Of a stretch of DNA of 64,000 nt, positions 50,778 to 60,300 are shown piece after piece. Below the pieces are notes generated by a model, which was not told where the DNA came from, did no database searches, and saw only the letters and a program-made list of their open reading frames with translations. Source of the stretch: Megasphaera coli. Its GTDB lineage: Bacteria > Bacillota > Negativicutes > Veillonellales > Megasphaeraceae. Numbering within the stretch: the stretch's first letter is position 1; each line of letters opens with the position of its first letter. Where the stretch lies: positions 1,533,697-1,597,696 of the forward strand of contig NZ_FMIY01000002.1 in NCBI RefSeq assembly GCF_900095855.1, written 5' to 3'. The position numbers and the translations under genes are program-made.

Positions 50778-50909
50778 TTGACAAAAATGCAGGTTGGTCT
50801 GGTTATACTGGCCGCGGCGCTCGTGTCGGCCGGGCTTATGCGGGGAGAAGAACTGGCCGTTTTACAAAAGGGAGCCTTCGTTTGTTTGGAGTGTATCGGC
50901 CTTGGTTAG
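50778..50909 (+). CDS. Small CXXC-motif membrane protein (CD1871A-like)
   Basis: This 43-residue protein starts at TTG 50778 (or ATG 50787) behind GAGGAGGCG. It is one hydrophobic helix (VGLVILAAALVSAGLMRGEE) followed by VLQKGAFVCLECIGLG with a CxxC pair at the very end. Tiny proteins of this form precede 4Fe-4S membrane protein plus TlpA genes in many anaerobes. Its last 8 bases overlap the start of the next gene. It likely passes electrons or helps assemble the redox pair. Confidence 0.8.
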   Translation: MTKMQVGLVILAAALVSAGLMRGEELAVLQKGAFVCLECIGLG

Positions 50910-51747
50910 GCGCGGCGTCATTCAATTTATCAGTACTATCGTGTGCAATGCCAATTGGCGCAGTTTTCGGGACGGTACGGTCTATACGGGAAAGACTAAA
51001 TCTTTCTGTGTGCCGGGCCTTAACTGTTATTCCTGTCCCGGCGCTCTCGGTTCCTGCCCCGTCGGTTCTCTGCAAAGCTCCCTGAGCGGCTTTCTCCCGC
51101 GCATTCCTCTTTATGTTTTGGGCCTTCTTGTCCTCTTCGGAATTCTCTTCGGCAGAGTTGTTTGCGGCTTCCTGTGCCCTTTCGGCTTTTTTCAGGAGCT
51201 TCTCTATAAGCTGCCTGTCCGAAAGGTAGGCAAATCAGCCTTGACGAGAAAGTTTACATACGGAAAATACGTATTTTTGGCACTTGTTTGTGTCGGCCCA
51301 CCGGCGGCGTATGTTATTATCGGGCTGGGCGAGCCGTTGTTTTGCAAGTATATTTGTCCTGCCGGAACGATTGAGGGGGCCGTACCGCTCTTTATTGCCA
51401 ATGACGGCCTTCGCAGCGCCGCCGGTATGCTGACGGCATGGAAAGGTTTTTTGGCGGCTGTTCTTGTAATGGTGAGTATTGTCATCTTTCGCCCGTTCTG
51501 CCGCTTTATTTGCCCCTTAGGTGCGCTATACGGCTTTTTTAACAAATATTCTTTACTGGGGATTGCCGTTGACAACAATCGTTGTGTTAACTGCGGCAGG
51601 TGCGCGGCAGTCTGCAAATCGGACGTGCGCATTGCCGGCGACAGAGAATGCATTTCTTGCGGCGACTGTATAACAACGTGTCCCGTAGATGCCATATATA
51701 TGAAAAAACCGATATCACGTCGGATGAAGGAGGAGAAAAATGATTAA
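50902..51747 (+). CDS. Polyferredoxin-type 4Fe-4S membrane protein (NapH/CcoG-like)
   Basis: The TTG at 50902 is chosen because GGAGTG lies 8 bp before it and because upstream in-frame sequence is the shadow of the small CXXC gene. It gives 281 residues (LVRRGVIQFISTIVCNANW). CVPGLNCYSCPGALGSCPVGSL, CGFLCPFGFFQELLYK, CKYICPAGTIEG and CRFICPLGAL carry Cys pairs between four to five helices. Two classical ferredoxin clusters close the protein (CVNCGRCAAVCK, CISCGDCITTCP). It carries electrons across the inner membrane, probably to the TlpA protein encoded next (8-bp overlap). Confidence 0.9.
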   Translation: MVRRGVIQFISTIVCNANWRSFRDGTVYTGKTKSFCVPGLNCYSCPGALGSCPVGSLQSSLSGFLPRIPLYVLGLLVLFGILFGRVVCGFLCPFGFFQELLYKLPVRKVGKSALTRKFTYGKYVFLALVCVGPPAAYVIIGLGEPLFCKYICPAGTIEGAVPLFIANDGLRSAAGMLTAWKGFLAAVLVMVSIVIFRPFCRFICPLGALYGFFNKYSLLGIAVDNNRCVNCGRCAAVCKSDVRIAGDRECISCGDCITTCPVDAIYMKKPISRRMKEEKND

Positions 51748-52282
51748 AAAATGTATTTCCATGGTGGCCGTACTTACGTGCCTCGTCTTTTTGACCGCCT
51801 GCGGTTCGGAGCAGAAGACCGATGCGGTACAACAGCAGCCTGCAGGGCAGACGGAAAAAATAGAAACCGGCATGACGGCACCGGATATGGAGCTCGTTGC
51901 CTTTGACGGGAAGAAGGAGAAGTTGTCCGCTCTTTATGCGGATGGCCCCGTATTCATGAACTTCTGGGCGTCCTGGTGCCCGCCGTGTGTACAGGAAATG
52001 CCGGATATTGAAAGGGCGTATAACGCATACGGAACGAAGATTCATTTTGTTTCCGTCAACTTGGATACGAAGCGTGAAGACGCGCAGGCCTTTTGGCAAA
52101 AAGGCCGGTTTACCATGCCCCTTTATGGCGGCGACATGAACCGTGTCGGTAAGGATTACCACATTACGGGCATTCCCGTATCGGTTCTCATCGACAAAGG
52201 CGGTAAAATTTTGGACGTTCGCGTCGGCTCCATGTCGGGAACGGAGCTGGAAGCATTTCTTAAACCGGCCGTAAACAAATAA
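51740..52282 (+). CDS. TlpA/ResA-like thioredoxin lipoprotein
   Basis: This 180-residue protein has a lipoprotein signal with lipobox LTAC (Cys at about residue 21), a short disordered linker, and a thioredoxin fold. The active site is FMNFWASWCPPCVQEMPDIE, and the cis-Pro loop is TGIPVSVLIDKGGK. It would act at the outer face of the inner membrane as a thiol-disulfide reductant. Operon order (CXXC peptide, 4Fe-4S membrane protein, TlpA) suggests that the electrons come through the upstream membrane protein rather than CcdA, which is absent. Confidence 0.93.
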   Translation: MIKKCISMVAVLTCLVFLTACGSEQKTDAVQQQPAGQTEKIETGMTAPDMELVAFDGKKEKLSALYADGPVFMNFWASWCPPCVQEMPDIERAYNAYGTKIHFVSVNLDTKREDAQAFWQKGRFTMPLYGGDMNRVGKDYHITGIPVSVLIDKGGKILDVRVGSMSGTELEAFLKPAVNK

Positions 52283-52365
52283 ACTTGCGGTCGGGAGCAT
52301 GTTTTTGGAAGCGGCAGGAAGGTAACGGCATAAGAATGTCTTTTTGAGGGCTATACAAAACACGG

Positions 52366-52405
52366 AAAAAGCGTGTGCCGAAAGTAATCGGTACACGCTT
52401 TTTTT
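52366..52405. terminator. Terminator between convergent tlpA-like and ychF
   Basis: AAAAGCGTGTGCCGA pairs with TCGGTACACGCTTTT (one mismatch), followed by T. Confidence 0.88.
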
Positions 52406-52418
52406 GTGTCCTATGAAT

Positions 52419-53525
52419 TTAGACATTGAAGCGGAAGTATGTCACGTCGCCGTCCCGCATGGGATAGTTTTTTCCTTCCAGGCGGACAAGTCCCTTTTCC
52501 TTGGCGGCCTGTTCGCTGCCGCAGGCGATAAGGTCGTCATATGAGATAATTTCGGCACGAATAAAGCCGCGTTCAATATCCGTATGGATTTTGCCGGCCG
52601 CTTTTTGTGCGTGCGTTCCTTTGACGATGGTCCAGGCGCGTACTTCGTCGGCACCGGCTGTGAAGAAGTTGATGAGGCCCAAAAGGGAGTAAGCCGCCTT
52701 GATGAGTTTTGTCAGGCCCGCTTCGGGAAGACCGAGCTCTTCGAGGAACATGGCCGCTTCGTCGTCGGGGAGTTCCGCAATTTCCGCCTCAATCTTTGCC
52801 GATACGGCTACGACCTGCGCGCCTTCTTTGGCGGCAAATTCGGCAAGCTGCCGGACGTGCGGATTTTTATCGGCTGCGGCGGCCTCTTCTTCAGCCACGT
52901 TGGCAATATAAAGGATAGGCTTTAAGGTAAGCAGGTTGAGCTCTTTCAGCAGAAGCCGTTCATCCTTGGTCAACTCCGCCTTACGGGCGGGTTCACCGTT
53001 TTCCAGGCAGGCCGATATCTTTTCCAGAACTTCCAGTTCGGCTTTCGCGTTCTTGTCACCGCATTTGGCTATTTTCGTGACGCGGTCGACCCGTTTTTGC
53101 GTTGTTTCCATGTCGGCCAGGCAGAGCTCCGTGTTGATGATGTCAATATCGCGAATAGGGTCGACGGATCCGGATACGTGTGTAATGTTTTCGTCTTCAA
53201 AACAGCGCACGACCTCGGCTATGGCATCGGTTTCTCTAATATGGCTGAGAAACTTGTTGCCCAGTCCTTCGCCCTTGGAGGCGCCGGCAACGAGGCCTGC
53301 AATATCGACGAAGCGCATGAACGCCGGAACGGTACTCTTGGGGTGATACATATTCGTCAGGACCTTGACGCGTTCGTCCGGGACTTCGACGACGCCCACG
53401 TTCGGCTCAATCGTACAGAACGGGTAGTTGGCCGCTTCGGCGCCGGCCTTGGTAATGGCATTGAAAAGCGTACTTTTGCCGACATTCGGCAAGCCTACAA
53501 TGCCGACTTCTAAGTTTGTGCTCAT
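52419..53525 (-). CDS. ychF: Ribosome-binding ATPase YchF
   Basis: The ATG at 53525 ([19 protein letters not shown]) follows AAAGGTGATC, giving 368 residues. G1 is [10 protein letters not shown]3 is [17 protein letters not shown], and the usual NKxD is replaced by the YchF-type [13 protein letters not shown] domain ends the protein ([28 protein letters not shown] through [18 protein letters not shown]). It binds ribosomes and hydrolyses ATP. It begins 21 bp after ddh, so it may be read from the ddh promoter. Confidence 0.96.
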   Translation of the reverse strand: MSTNLEVGIVGLPNVGKSTLFNAITKAGAEAANYPFCTIEPNVGVVEVPDERVKVLTNMYHPKSTVPAFMRFVDIAGLVAGASKGEGLGNKFLSHIRETDAIAEVVRCFEDENITHVSGSVDPIRDIDIINTELCLADMETTQKRVDRVTKIAKCGDKNAKAELEVLEKISACLENGEPARKAELTKDERLLLKELNLLTLKPILYIANVAEEEAAAADKNPHVRQLAEFAAKEGAQVVAVSAKIEAEIAELPDDEAAMFLEELGLPEAGLTKLIKAAYSLLGLINFFTAGADEVRAWTIVKGTHAQKAAGKIHTDIERGFIRAEIISYDDLIACGSEQAAKEKGLVRLEGKNYPMRDGDVTYFRFNV

Positions 53526-53545
53526 GAAGATCACCTTTATCGTTT

Positions 53546-54520
53546 TTATAAGGAGTGAGCGCGGAGTTCTTTGCCGCTGTGCGGAGAAATCCAAGCAGGC
53601 GGAATATCGAAGACCGTGAACGCGCCGACGGAGCCGTTAAGTGCAAGGCGATGGATGCCGCGGGCATAGGCCGTAAGGACAGCTCCCGTAAATTCGGGAT
53701 TGCTGTCAAGTTTGAGGACATATTCGACAACGTGCTTTGTTCCTTCTGTCGTATCACCGCTGCGCATGACGAAACCGCCGTGAGGGATACCCTTGTGATT
53801 GCGATCCAATTCTTCCTGTGAAATGAAATGAACGACTGTTTCATAACCGACGAAGTAATTCTTCATCGTCTTGATCTCCCGTTCAATCCGATTCTTGTCG
53901 GCACCGTCCGCCGCGACGACATAGCAGTCGCGCAGGTGGGCGTCCAAGGAGGTTACATCCGGCGTTTCACCGTTGCGAATGGCGTTTAAGTACTGTTCCT
54001 TGGGCACCGTATACTGACGGGCATCGACGACGCCGTCAATGCGGCGAATGGCGTCGGAATGTCCCTGACTGACGCCGCGGCCCCAGAATGTATAGGTTCG
54101 TCCCTGGGGGAGAATACTTTCGGCAAAGACACGCTGCAGTGAAAACATACCGGGATCCCAACCGCAGGAAATGAGCGCCGCCGTGCCGCCTTCTTTAGCT
54201 GCCTTATCGACGTTGCCGAAGTGTTCCGTAATGCGCGGATGCGTATCGAAACTGTCGATGCAGGTGAAATCTTCGGCAACGGCAGGTGTCTGTTCAATTA
54301 AGTCCGTAGCCGAGCCGCCGCACAATATCATGACGTCGATTTTTCCCTTAAAGCCGGACATTTTTTCCATCGCGTAAGCGGGGACGCCGCTTACTGTTTT
54401 TATGCCGTCACGACGGGAAAAGACGCCGATTAATTCCATGTCCGGCTGCAACTTGACAGCCGCTTCCACGCCGCGGCCGAGATTGCCGTAACCGACGATA
54501 CCGATGCGAATTTTATTCAT
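53546..54520 (-). CDS. ddh: meso-Diaminopimelate dehydrogenase
   Basis: This 324-residue NADPH enzyme has the Rossmann start [16 protein letters not shown]. Family stretches are [60 protein letters not shown] and [11 protein letters not shown]. It makes meso-diaminopimelate from tetrahydrodipicolinate in one step, feeding lysine and peptidoglycan synthesis. The start has TCAGGAGGC upstream. A likely extended -10 (TGCTACAAT, plus-strand 54572-54580) lies about 55 bp before the gene. Confidence 0.95.
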   Translation of the reverse strand: MNKIRIGIVGYGNLGRGVEAAVKLQPDMELIGVFSRRDGIKTVSGVPAYAMEKMSGFKGKIDVMILCGGSATDLIEQTPAVAEDFTCIDSFDTHPRITEHFGNVDKAAKEGGTAALISCGWDPGMFSLQRVFAESILPQGRTYTFWGRGVSQGHSDAIRRIDGVVDARQYTVPKEQYLNAIRNGETPDVTSLDAHLRDCYVVAADGADKNRIEREIKTMKNYFVGYETVVHFISQEELDRNHKGIPHGGFVMRSGDTTEGTKHVVEYVLKLDSNPEFTGAVLTAYARGIHRLALNGSVGAFTVFDIPPAWISPHSGKELRAHSL

Positions 54521-54712
54521 TAGTTTGCCTCCTGAGATTAGTGAATTAATATTTTTAAAATCTTGGTTTATATTGTAGCACCGGGATTCTCTTTTTGTAT
54601 AGAACTTAATGTAAAAGAAAGGTAAAAATGTTGCTTTTTATGCATATTTAATATTTCATGGGGTAAAACAAAGAAATCTGCAGGAAAGAACGGCAATTTC
54701 CGTATTCAGAGG

Positions 54713-54741
54713 ACCATAATTGTGGTATCCTGAACTCAGGA
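54713..54741 (+). promoter_or_regulatory. Two adjacent dyads upstream of the methyltransferase pair
   Basis: A near-palindrome ACCATAATTGTGGT (54713-54726) is followed by TCCTGAACTCAGGA (54728-54741, 6-bp arms). They lie about 100 bp before the first methyltransferase and could be operator sites, possibly for the CsoR-type domain encoded in the same unit. The rest of 54521-54831 shows no gene. Confidence 0.4.
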
Positions 54742-54831
54742 CATCTTAACCGGGAGGTGGGGATAGATAAGGGTATGTGCCTTTTGTATACTGAACATAT
54801 ATTAAGAACATACGAAAGGTCGTGTTTATAC

Positions 54832-55557
54832 ATGGAATCGTTACAAGAACGGGTGCAGGCTTATTGGGATAACCGCAGTGCCGACTTCAGTGCCGTGCGT
54901 CAAAAGGAGTTGAAAGGCATTGACGGGGCGGCGTGGCTTGATTATATACGGAAATTTTTGCCGTGTGAAGGTACGCTTGACGTTCTCGATATCGGCACGG
55001 GTCCCGGGTTTTTGGCTATTCTGGTGGCAGCCGCCGGCCATCGGGCCGTGGGTATGGACATGTCACCACTCATGCTGAAAGAGGCGAAGAAAAACAGTGA
55101 AAACTATGGTGTTCACGTTGACTTTATTCTCGGCGATGCACAAATGCCGCCTTTTGAGGAAGCTTCCTTTGACGTAATTGTCTCGCGGAACGTGACCTGG
55201 AACCTGCCGGACGTGCACGGTGCTTACACCGGCTGGTACGGTCTCTTGCGTCGCGGCGGTGTATTGCTCAACTTTGATTCCAATTACGGGCCCGTTGACT
55301 TTGCGGCCAATGCGGCCGAACCGAATAACGTCCATAACGAACTGGATCGGGAGCTCCTTCGCGAGTGCGCCGTCATTAAGGACTCGCTCGCTATCAGCAA
55401 GGAAGCACGGCCTCTGTGGGATATGTACAGGCTGAAGGAGATCGGTTTTACAGAGTGCCGCTGCTGCGGCGACATACGGGAATTCGTGCGCAAAGACGAG
55501 ATGATGCGGTATGATTCGGAGCCGCTTTTCTGTCTGTATGCGCAAAAGAAAGGATAA
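54832..55557 (+). CDS. Class I SAM-dependent methyltransferase
   Basis: The ATG at 54832 (MESLQERVQAYWDNRSADFS) follows GAAAGGTCG, giving 241 residues; an in-frame ATG at 54775 behind GGGAGGTGGGG is an alternative. Motif I is VLDIGTGPGFLAILVAAAGHRAVGMDMS. The post-motif reads FILGDAQMPPFEEASFDVIVSRNVTWNLPD, and LLRRGGVLLNFDSNYGP follows. A C-terminal Cys pair (ECRCCGDIRE) may bind metal. Substrate unknown. Thirteen bases separate it from a second methyltransferase fused to a copper-sensor domain, suggesting a shared metal- or metalloid-linked job. Confidence 0.9.
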   Translation: MESLQERVQAYWDNRSADFSAVRQKELKGIDGAAWLDYIRKFLPCEGTLDVLDIGTGPGFLAILVAAAGHRAVGMDMSPLMLKEAKKNSENYGVHVDFILGDAQMPPFEEASFDVIVSRNVTWNLPDVHGAYTGWYGLLRRGGVLLNFDSNYGPVDFAANAAEPNNVHNELDRELLRECAVIKDSLAISKEARPLWDMYRLKEIGFTECRCCGDIREFVRKDEMMRYDSEPLFCLYAQKKG

Positions 55558-55570
55558 GGAAATTTCTGCA

Positions 55571-56482
55571 ATGGATAAGGAACAGGTGTATTTTGATAAT
55601 TACGCGGAAAACTGGGATCGTGACAGGAAAGCGGATCGGGAAAAAATAGAGCGCTTACTGCGATGGTGCCGCATCGAGAAAGGCAGCCGCGTCCTGGATG
55701 CGGGCTGCGGGACAGGCATCCTTTTGCCCTATTTGCATGACCTTGTCGGCGCAGGCGGTCACATAGACGGTATGGACTATTCGGGACAAATGGTGGCAAA
55801 GGCGGTCAAGAAATTCGGTCATTATGACAATATCGACTTTATTGAAAAAGATATTTTGAAGTATGCCTTTCCCGATGAAATTTATGACACTGTCATTTGT
55901 TTTAATCTGTACCCGCATGTAAGCCGTCACAGGGAAGCGTTCGTCAAAAAAATCGCCAAGGCCGTCGTTCCGGGCGGACAGCTTGTCATTATGCACGATA
56001 TTTCGCGTCGGGCCGTACAGGCCATACAAAAGCAGGGGCCTGCCGATTCGGAAGAATTGTTGCCGCCTCTTGATGTAGTCGGCACGATGCTCGTCAGTGC
56101 GGGCTTTACCGTGACTGCCGCCGTAGATGAAGGAGATCTCTATTTCATTCGAGCGAAAAAGTTGCATGACATTGAATGCGGAGATACTCCGTTGAAAGCG
56201 CACGGTCATGCGCATACTCACCCTCATACGGAGACGAAGGCCGTTTTAAACCGTCTGGCCAGAATAAGCGGTCATATAGAGGCGGTCAAGCGTATGATCG
56301 AAGGCGGCCGTGACTGCACGGAAGTGCTGACACAGCTTTCCGCCGTGGACTCGGCCGTTGTCAGTGTGAGCAAGGTCATTTTAAAGGATCACATCGACCA
56401 TTGTATTGTCGACAGCGTGCGCCACAACGATATGGAAGCTGTGGAAAATTTGAAACGTGCTGTCAATACGTTTATGAAATAA
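55571..56482 (+). CDS. Methyltransferase fused to a CsoR-type metal-sensing repressor domain
   Basis: The ATG at 55571 (MDKEQVYFDNYAENWDRD) gives 303 residues. Residues about 1-200 are a class I methyltransferase (VLDAGCGTGILLPYL, MDYSGQMV, VVPGGQLVIMHDIS). A His-rich linker (about 212-222, HGHAHTHPHTE) leads to a complete CsoR/FrmR domain (about 225-303, LNRLARISGHIEAVKRMIE, VLTQLSAVDSAV). Cys249, His274 and Cys278 have exactly the 25- and 4-residue steps of the Cu(I) ligands C36/H61/C65 in Mycobacterium tuberculosis CsoR. The fusion could be a metal-sensing regulator with an enzymatic head, or an enzyme gated by Cu(I). DNA binding is not assured. Confidence 0.88.
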   Translation: MDKEQVYFDNYAENWDRDRKADREKIERLLRWCRIEKGSRVLDAGCGTGILLPYLHDLVGAGGHIDGMDYSGQMVAKAVKKFGHYDNIDFIEKDILKYAFPDEIYDTVICFNLYPHVSRHREAFVKKIAKAVVPGGQLVIMHDISRRAVQAIQKQGPADSEELLPPLDVVGTMLVSAGFTVTAAVDEGDLYFIRAKKLHDIECGDTPLKAHGHAHTHPHTETKAVLNRLARISGHIEAVKRMIEGGRDCTEVLTQLSAVDSAVVSVSKVILKDHIDHCIVDSVRHNDMEAVENLKRAVNTFMK

Positions 56483-56495
56483 GAGGAAAATCGCC

Positions 56496-57317
56496 ATGGA
56501 CATACTTTCGTCACGGTTCATTACGAAGGAAAAGAATATTCATATTTCCTGCCCGGCTTGCCGCAGAGAAGGTCGGTTTCACGGCTTTGAGCGCATTGAC
56601 GGCGACTCGTTCATGCGCCTGCGCGTTCTGACGGACGGCAGCCTGTTTATGTACGACTGCCCGTACTGCGGCGAGACCGTGCGGGTGGAAGCGCCGTGTC
56701 TCTATGTGGATAAAAAGCGAAAAATCGCCGTTTGGAATATGCCCGACCGCACATTTGAGATTACGCCCGAGGCGGTGCGAAAGGAGACGGACGGTGAAAC
56801 TTTGAGACTTTATGAATGCCGCTTTACGCGGACCTGGGGCGAGATGCGCGAAAAAATCGTGGAAATGGAAAGCGGCATGGACGACAGGCTTTGTGAAATC
56901 ATCAAATACGGCGCTTATAATCTCGTCAAAGAAGAAGACCGCAGGCTTCTGCCTTTGGAATCGTATCATATCGACTATGCAACGGATGGGCGCGAACCGA
57001 AAAAATTATCACTTGTATTTATGCGTTCCGATAAGCCCGATGAAGGGTATATTTACACAATTACGGACAAGCTCGTCGAAGTGACGCGCGACGTATTTCA
57101 GCCTTTAATCGAAGGCGTACCGTCATTAAACGAAAAGGGCAAGTTCCAACGCTTTTCTTACGACTGGGGGCAAAAGTTTATAGAACAGGTCATTGCCGCA
57201 GCTTCGCAAAAGGAACGGCAGGAATACAACCGACTCCTCGGTTTTTGGATCCACACGCTCGGCAAGGAGCTCTTCGGCATGGATATCAAGCCCGTAGACG
57301 AAAAGAACGGCAATTAG
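56496..57317 (+). CDS. CpXC-domain zinc-ribbon protein
   Basis: This 273-residue protein starts MDILSSRFITKEKNIHISCPACRREGRF and continues YDCPYCGETVRVEAPCLYVDKKRK. The two CPxC knuckles and spacing fit the CpXC domain (about 18-130), a zinc-ribbon module of unknown role. The C-terminal half (about 130-273) is helical, charged, and I cannot assign it. It is 13 bp after the methyltransferase-CsoR gene and 48 bp before the giant gene, in the same direction, so it probably belongs to that unit. Confidence 0.75.
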   Translation: MDILSSRFITKEKNIHISCPACRREGRFHGFERIDGDSFMRLRVLTDGSLFMYDCPYCGETVRVEAPCLYVDKKRKIAVWNMPDRTFEITPEAVRKETDGETLRLYECRFTRTWGEMREKIVEMESGMDDRLCEIIKYGAYNLVKEEDRRLLPLESYHIDYATDGREPKKLSLVFMRSDKPDEGYIYTITDKLVEVTRDVFQPLIEGVPSLNEKGKFQRFSYDWGQKFIEQVIAAASQKERQEYNRLLGFWIHTLGKELFGMDIKPVDEKNGN

Positions 57318-57365
57318 GCGGCACGGCGGCATCTTTGGGAAGTACCTTTTGATAGAGGAGAGACT

Positions 57366-60300
57366 ATGAACGCGTACAGCATTTCGAGTTTGAGTGAAAT
57401 TTTGAGCGACGCCTTTCGTCAGGAGCGGTTTTTGCGCTTTGCCGGCATGACGGAGGCAGACATTCGGCGCCTCTTGCCCCGGGAAAAACAGGAGGCTTTA
57501 GCGGCCGCGGCAGTTACCGCCGTCGGCGAGGATGGGCGCTTTGATCTTGCCCTTATTCCGGACCTTATGGGGAAATACGTGGAAGAGATGCGCAAGGAGC
57601 CGCCTGTCGGCTGGCTGCGCTACTGCTATTACTACATATTGGCGCAAATTTACCCGGAAAACGTCGCCTTTTGGACGGATGACCGGTTGGAAGAAGTTCT
57701 GCAGGACGACCCGGTGTATAAGACGGGGCGCGTTTTATTGCTGCAGGTTCTGCGCGCACTCTTCCGCTATGAAAAGAAATATCTGCCCTTTGATCCGACG
57801 CGGGAAATGCATTTTCTTTCGGAAGAGGAAATCGTAAAACATGATTTTAATTGCGAATACCTGCGCCTGCGCGAAGTGATCACGGAGCTGTATATTTACG
57901 AGTTTATGCGCATCGGCAGCGTCATTACGCCCTTTGATACGCTCGGTCATGTCGGCGGTGTCCACTATGTGGCTACTTATGCGGCGCGGCAACTCTATCA
58001 TGCCGGCATTCCCGTCGATTTGGGTCTCGTGTCCGGTGCGGCCGCGACCCACGACATCGGCAAATACGGCTCGAAAAAGAGCGAAGAACGGCGCGTGCCG
58101 TACTTGCATTATTTTTATACGGACCTTTGCTGCCGCCGTATGGGTATCCCGGTTATCGGTCATATTGCAGCCAACCACTCTGTCTGGGACTTGGAGCTGG
58201 AAAACCTCTCCGTCGAGTCGCTTCTCCTCATATATGCCGACTTCCGCGTCAAGAGCAAGCGCGCAGACGGCAAAGAAACGGTCTGCTTCTATACGCTTGC
58301 CGAAGCGTTCGACGTCATTTTGAGCAAGCTCGATAATGTGGACGAAAAGAAGAAACAGCGATATCAGAAGGTCTATGCGAAGCTTGCCGATTTTGAGGCA
58401 TACATGAAGGAACTGGGCGTGCAGACGGATCTGCCGGCAGACTTTGCGGACGAACCGGCCGAATATACGCCGGCAGTGCGCCCCGAGGCGGTTCTCCTGG
58501 AAGGAGAAGACGTTGTTGCCGCCTTGAAGTACGCCGCCATTGACCACAACATAAAACTCATGAATATTTTCCAAAAGGAAAATGAGTTTTCCCGTCTTGT
58601 TGAAGCGGCGCGCAGTGAACGCAGCTGGAAAAACGTGCGCAATTACATCAGCATTTTTGAAGAGTATTCGACTTATATGACGGAACGGCAGAAGCTCATG
58701 ACCTTGCAGTTCCTCTATGAAATACTGGCCTATAAAGACGTGGATATTCGCATGCAGGCGGCACGATTGATGGGCGTTATTGTTGCCAAGTTTACGGAGC
58801 ATTATTCCAAAGAACTGCCCGAAGGCGTGACGCTGCCCGCAAAGGATGTAACCGGCGTGTCGCTCTTTGCCAATTACCTGGCCGTCATGATTAAGCCCGG
58901 CTGGCGGTTTACGTCACAGCACAGAACGTGGATTGCCTACTGCCTCGGCACCTTTGTGCAGGCCGTCCTGCAGCATTGTGACGATGCGGAACAGGCCGGG
59001 TACGTATCTCTCTTGCAGCCTTACTATACACGTTTCGACTATCAAAGCGAGACCTTTATCGTCCTTTTGACGGCACTCATGGAAGTGGAAGCCGTCCATG
59101 TGGACAAGTCTTTTTTGGAAACGGCCCTCGCGTTTACGGAAGCGGGTCTTTGCAGTGACGACACGAATATTAAGGTAGCCGCCCTGCGCTGCAAGGCGCA
59201 CCTCATTACGAACTATGACGAAACGCGGTATTTCGAGGAGCTGTTGGCAGTCCTCAATTTGCCGGACGATGAAACTACTGTTGCCGAAAGAGAGGGCACT
59301 CTCTTTTTGGATAACCTCAAGATGGGCACTCACTGGGTCATCAAAGAGGCCAATATAGAAATTTTATTGCACTATTTGCAGGCGTCGCCCGACAGGAGCA
59401 GCGTCATGCACTTGGGAACGCATTTGGCCAATGTCCTTAAAGTGAGCGAAAATCCTTTCGTTCGCTGTGCCGCCGGGGCTGCGCTGTTGCGCGTGTCTCA
59501 GTATATGTCCTATACGCAGCGCAACGAAATTGCCGTGGAACTCGTCAACGGTCTGAAGGTCGGCGACTTGCGCATATCCAAATACGTGCCTGAATACTTG
59601 GGCCATATTATTCTGCAGTTGTCACCGCAGGAATTGGATGAATGCGTTTATACGTTGGAGATGCAAATCCTCACGTCTTCTTCACAGGTGGCGTCATCCA
59701 TGATCCATACGGTCGGCGTCATGCTCGGCAGTTTCCATGAATTTTCCGAACGCTTCCCTGAAGATGCGGCGGAGCAGGAATTGCGCAAGCGGCGGCTTTT
59801 GTATATCATGCTGAAGGCTTACGCCCACTACGACAAGGAGCTCAGTCGCGATGCCTTCCGGCATTTGGGGCGCTTCGTTTTTGCCAATCCGGACCTGCCT
59901 TTAGAAGAAGTGGACTTCCTCTTTGTTCATTCGTATAAGAAGATACTCGTCCTTTTATCGGAAGAGACGGAAGAATCACTGGATTTTTACAGCAATGCTG
60001 CCGTACTGAATCATATTTACCGCTACATCGGCAATCACCAGTTCAGCACGGGCGCCTTTGTCTTTGAAGAAAAACGGAAAGTTTGTTTCTATCCGGGCAC
60101 GTTTGATCCTTTCAGTCTCGGTCATAAAGCCGTGGCCGTTCAGATTCGCGATCTCGGTTTCGACGTGTACCTGGCACTCGACGAATTCTCCTGGTCGAAG
60201 CATACGCAGCCGCGCCTCATGCGGCGCAAAATCATGAATATGTCCACTGCCGACAGGGAGCGAATTTACCCCTTCCCGGACGACATTCCCATCAACATGG

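Noticed and set aside
50794-50901. Longer N-terminus for the 4Fe-4S membrane protein
   Set aside because: The extra residues are the out-of-frame copy of the small CXXC gene; the TTG at 50902 has a ribosome site and matches the family start.
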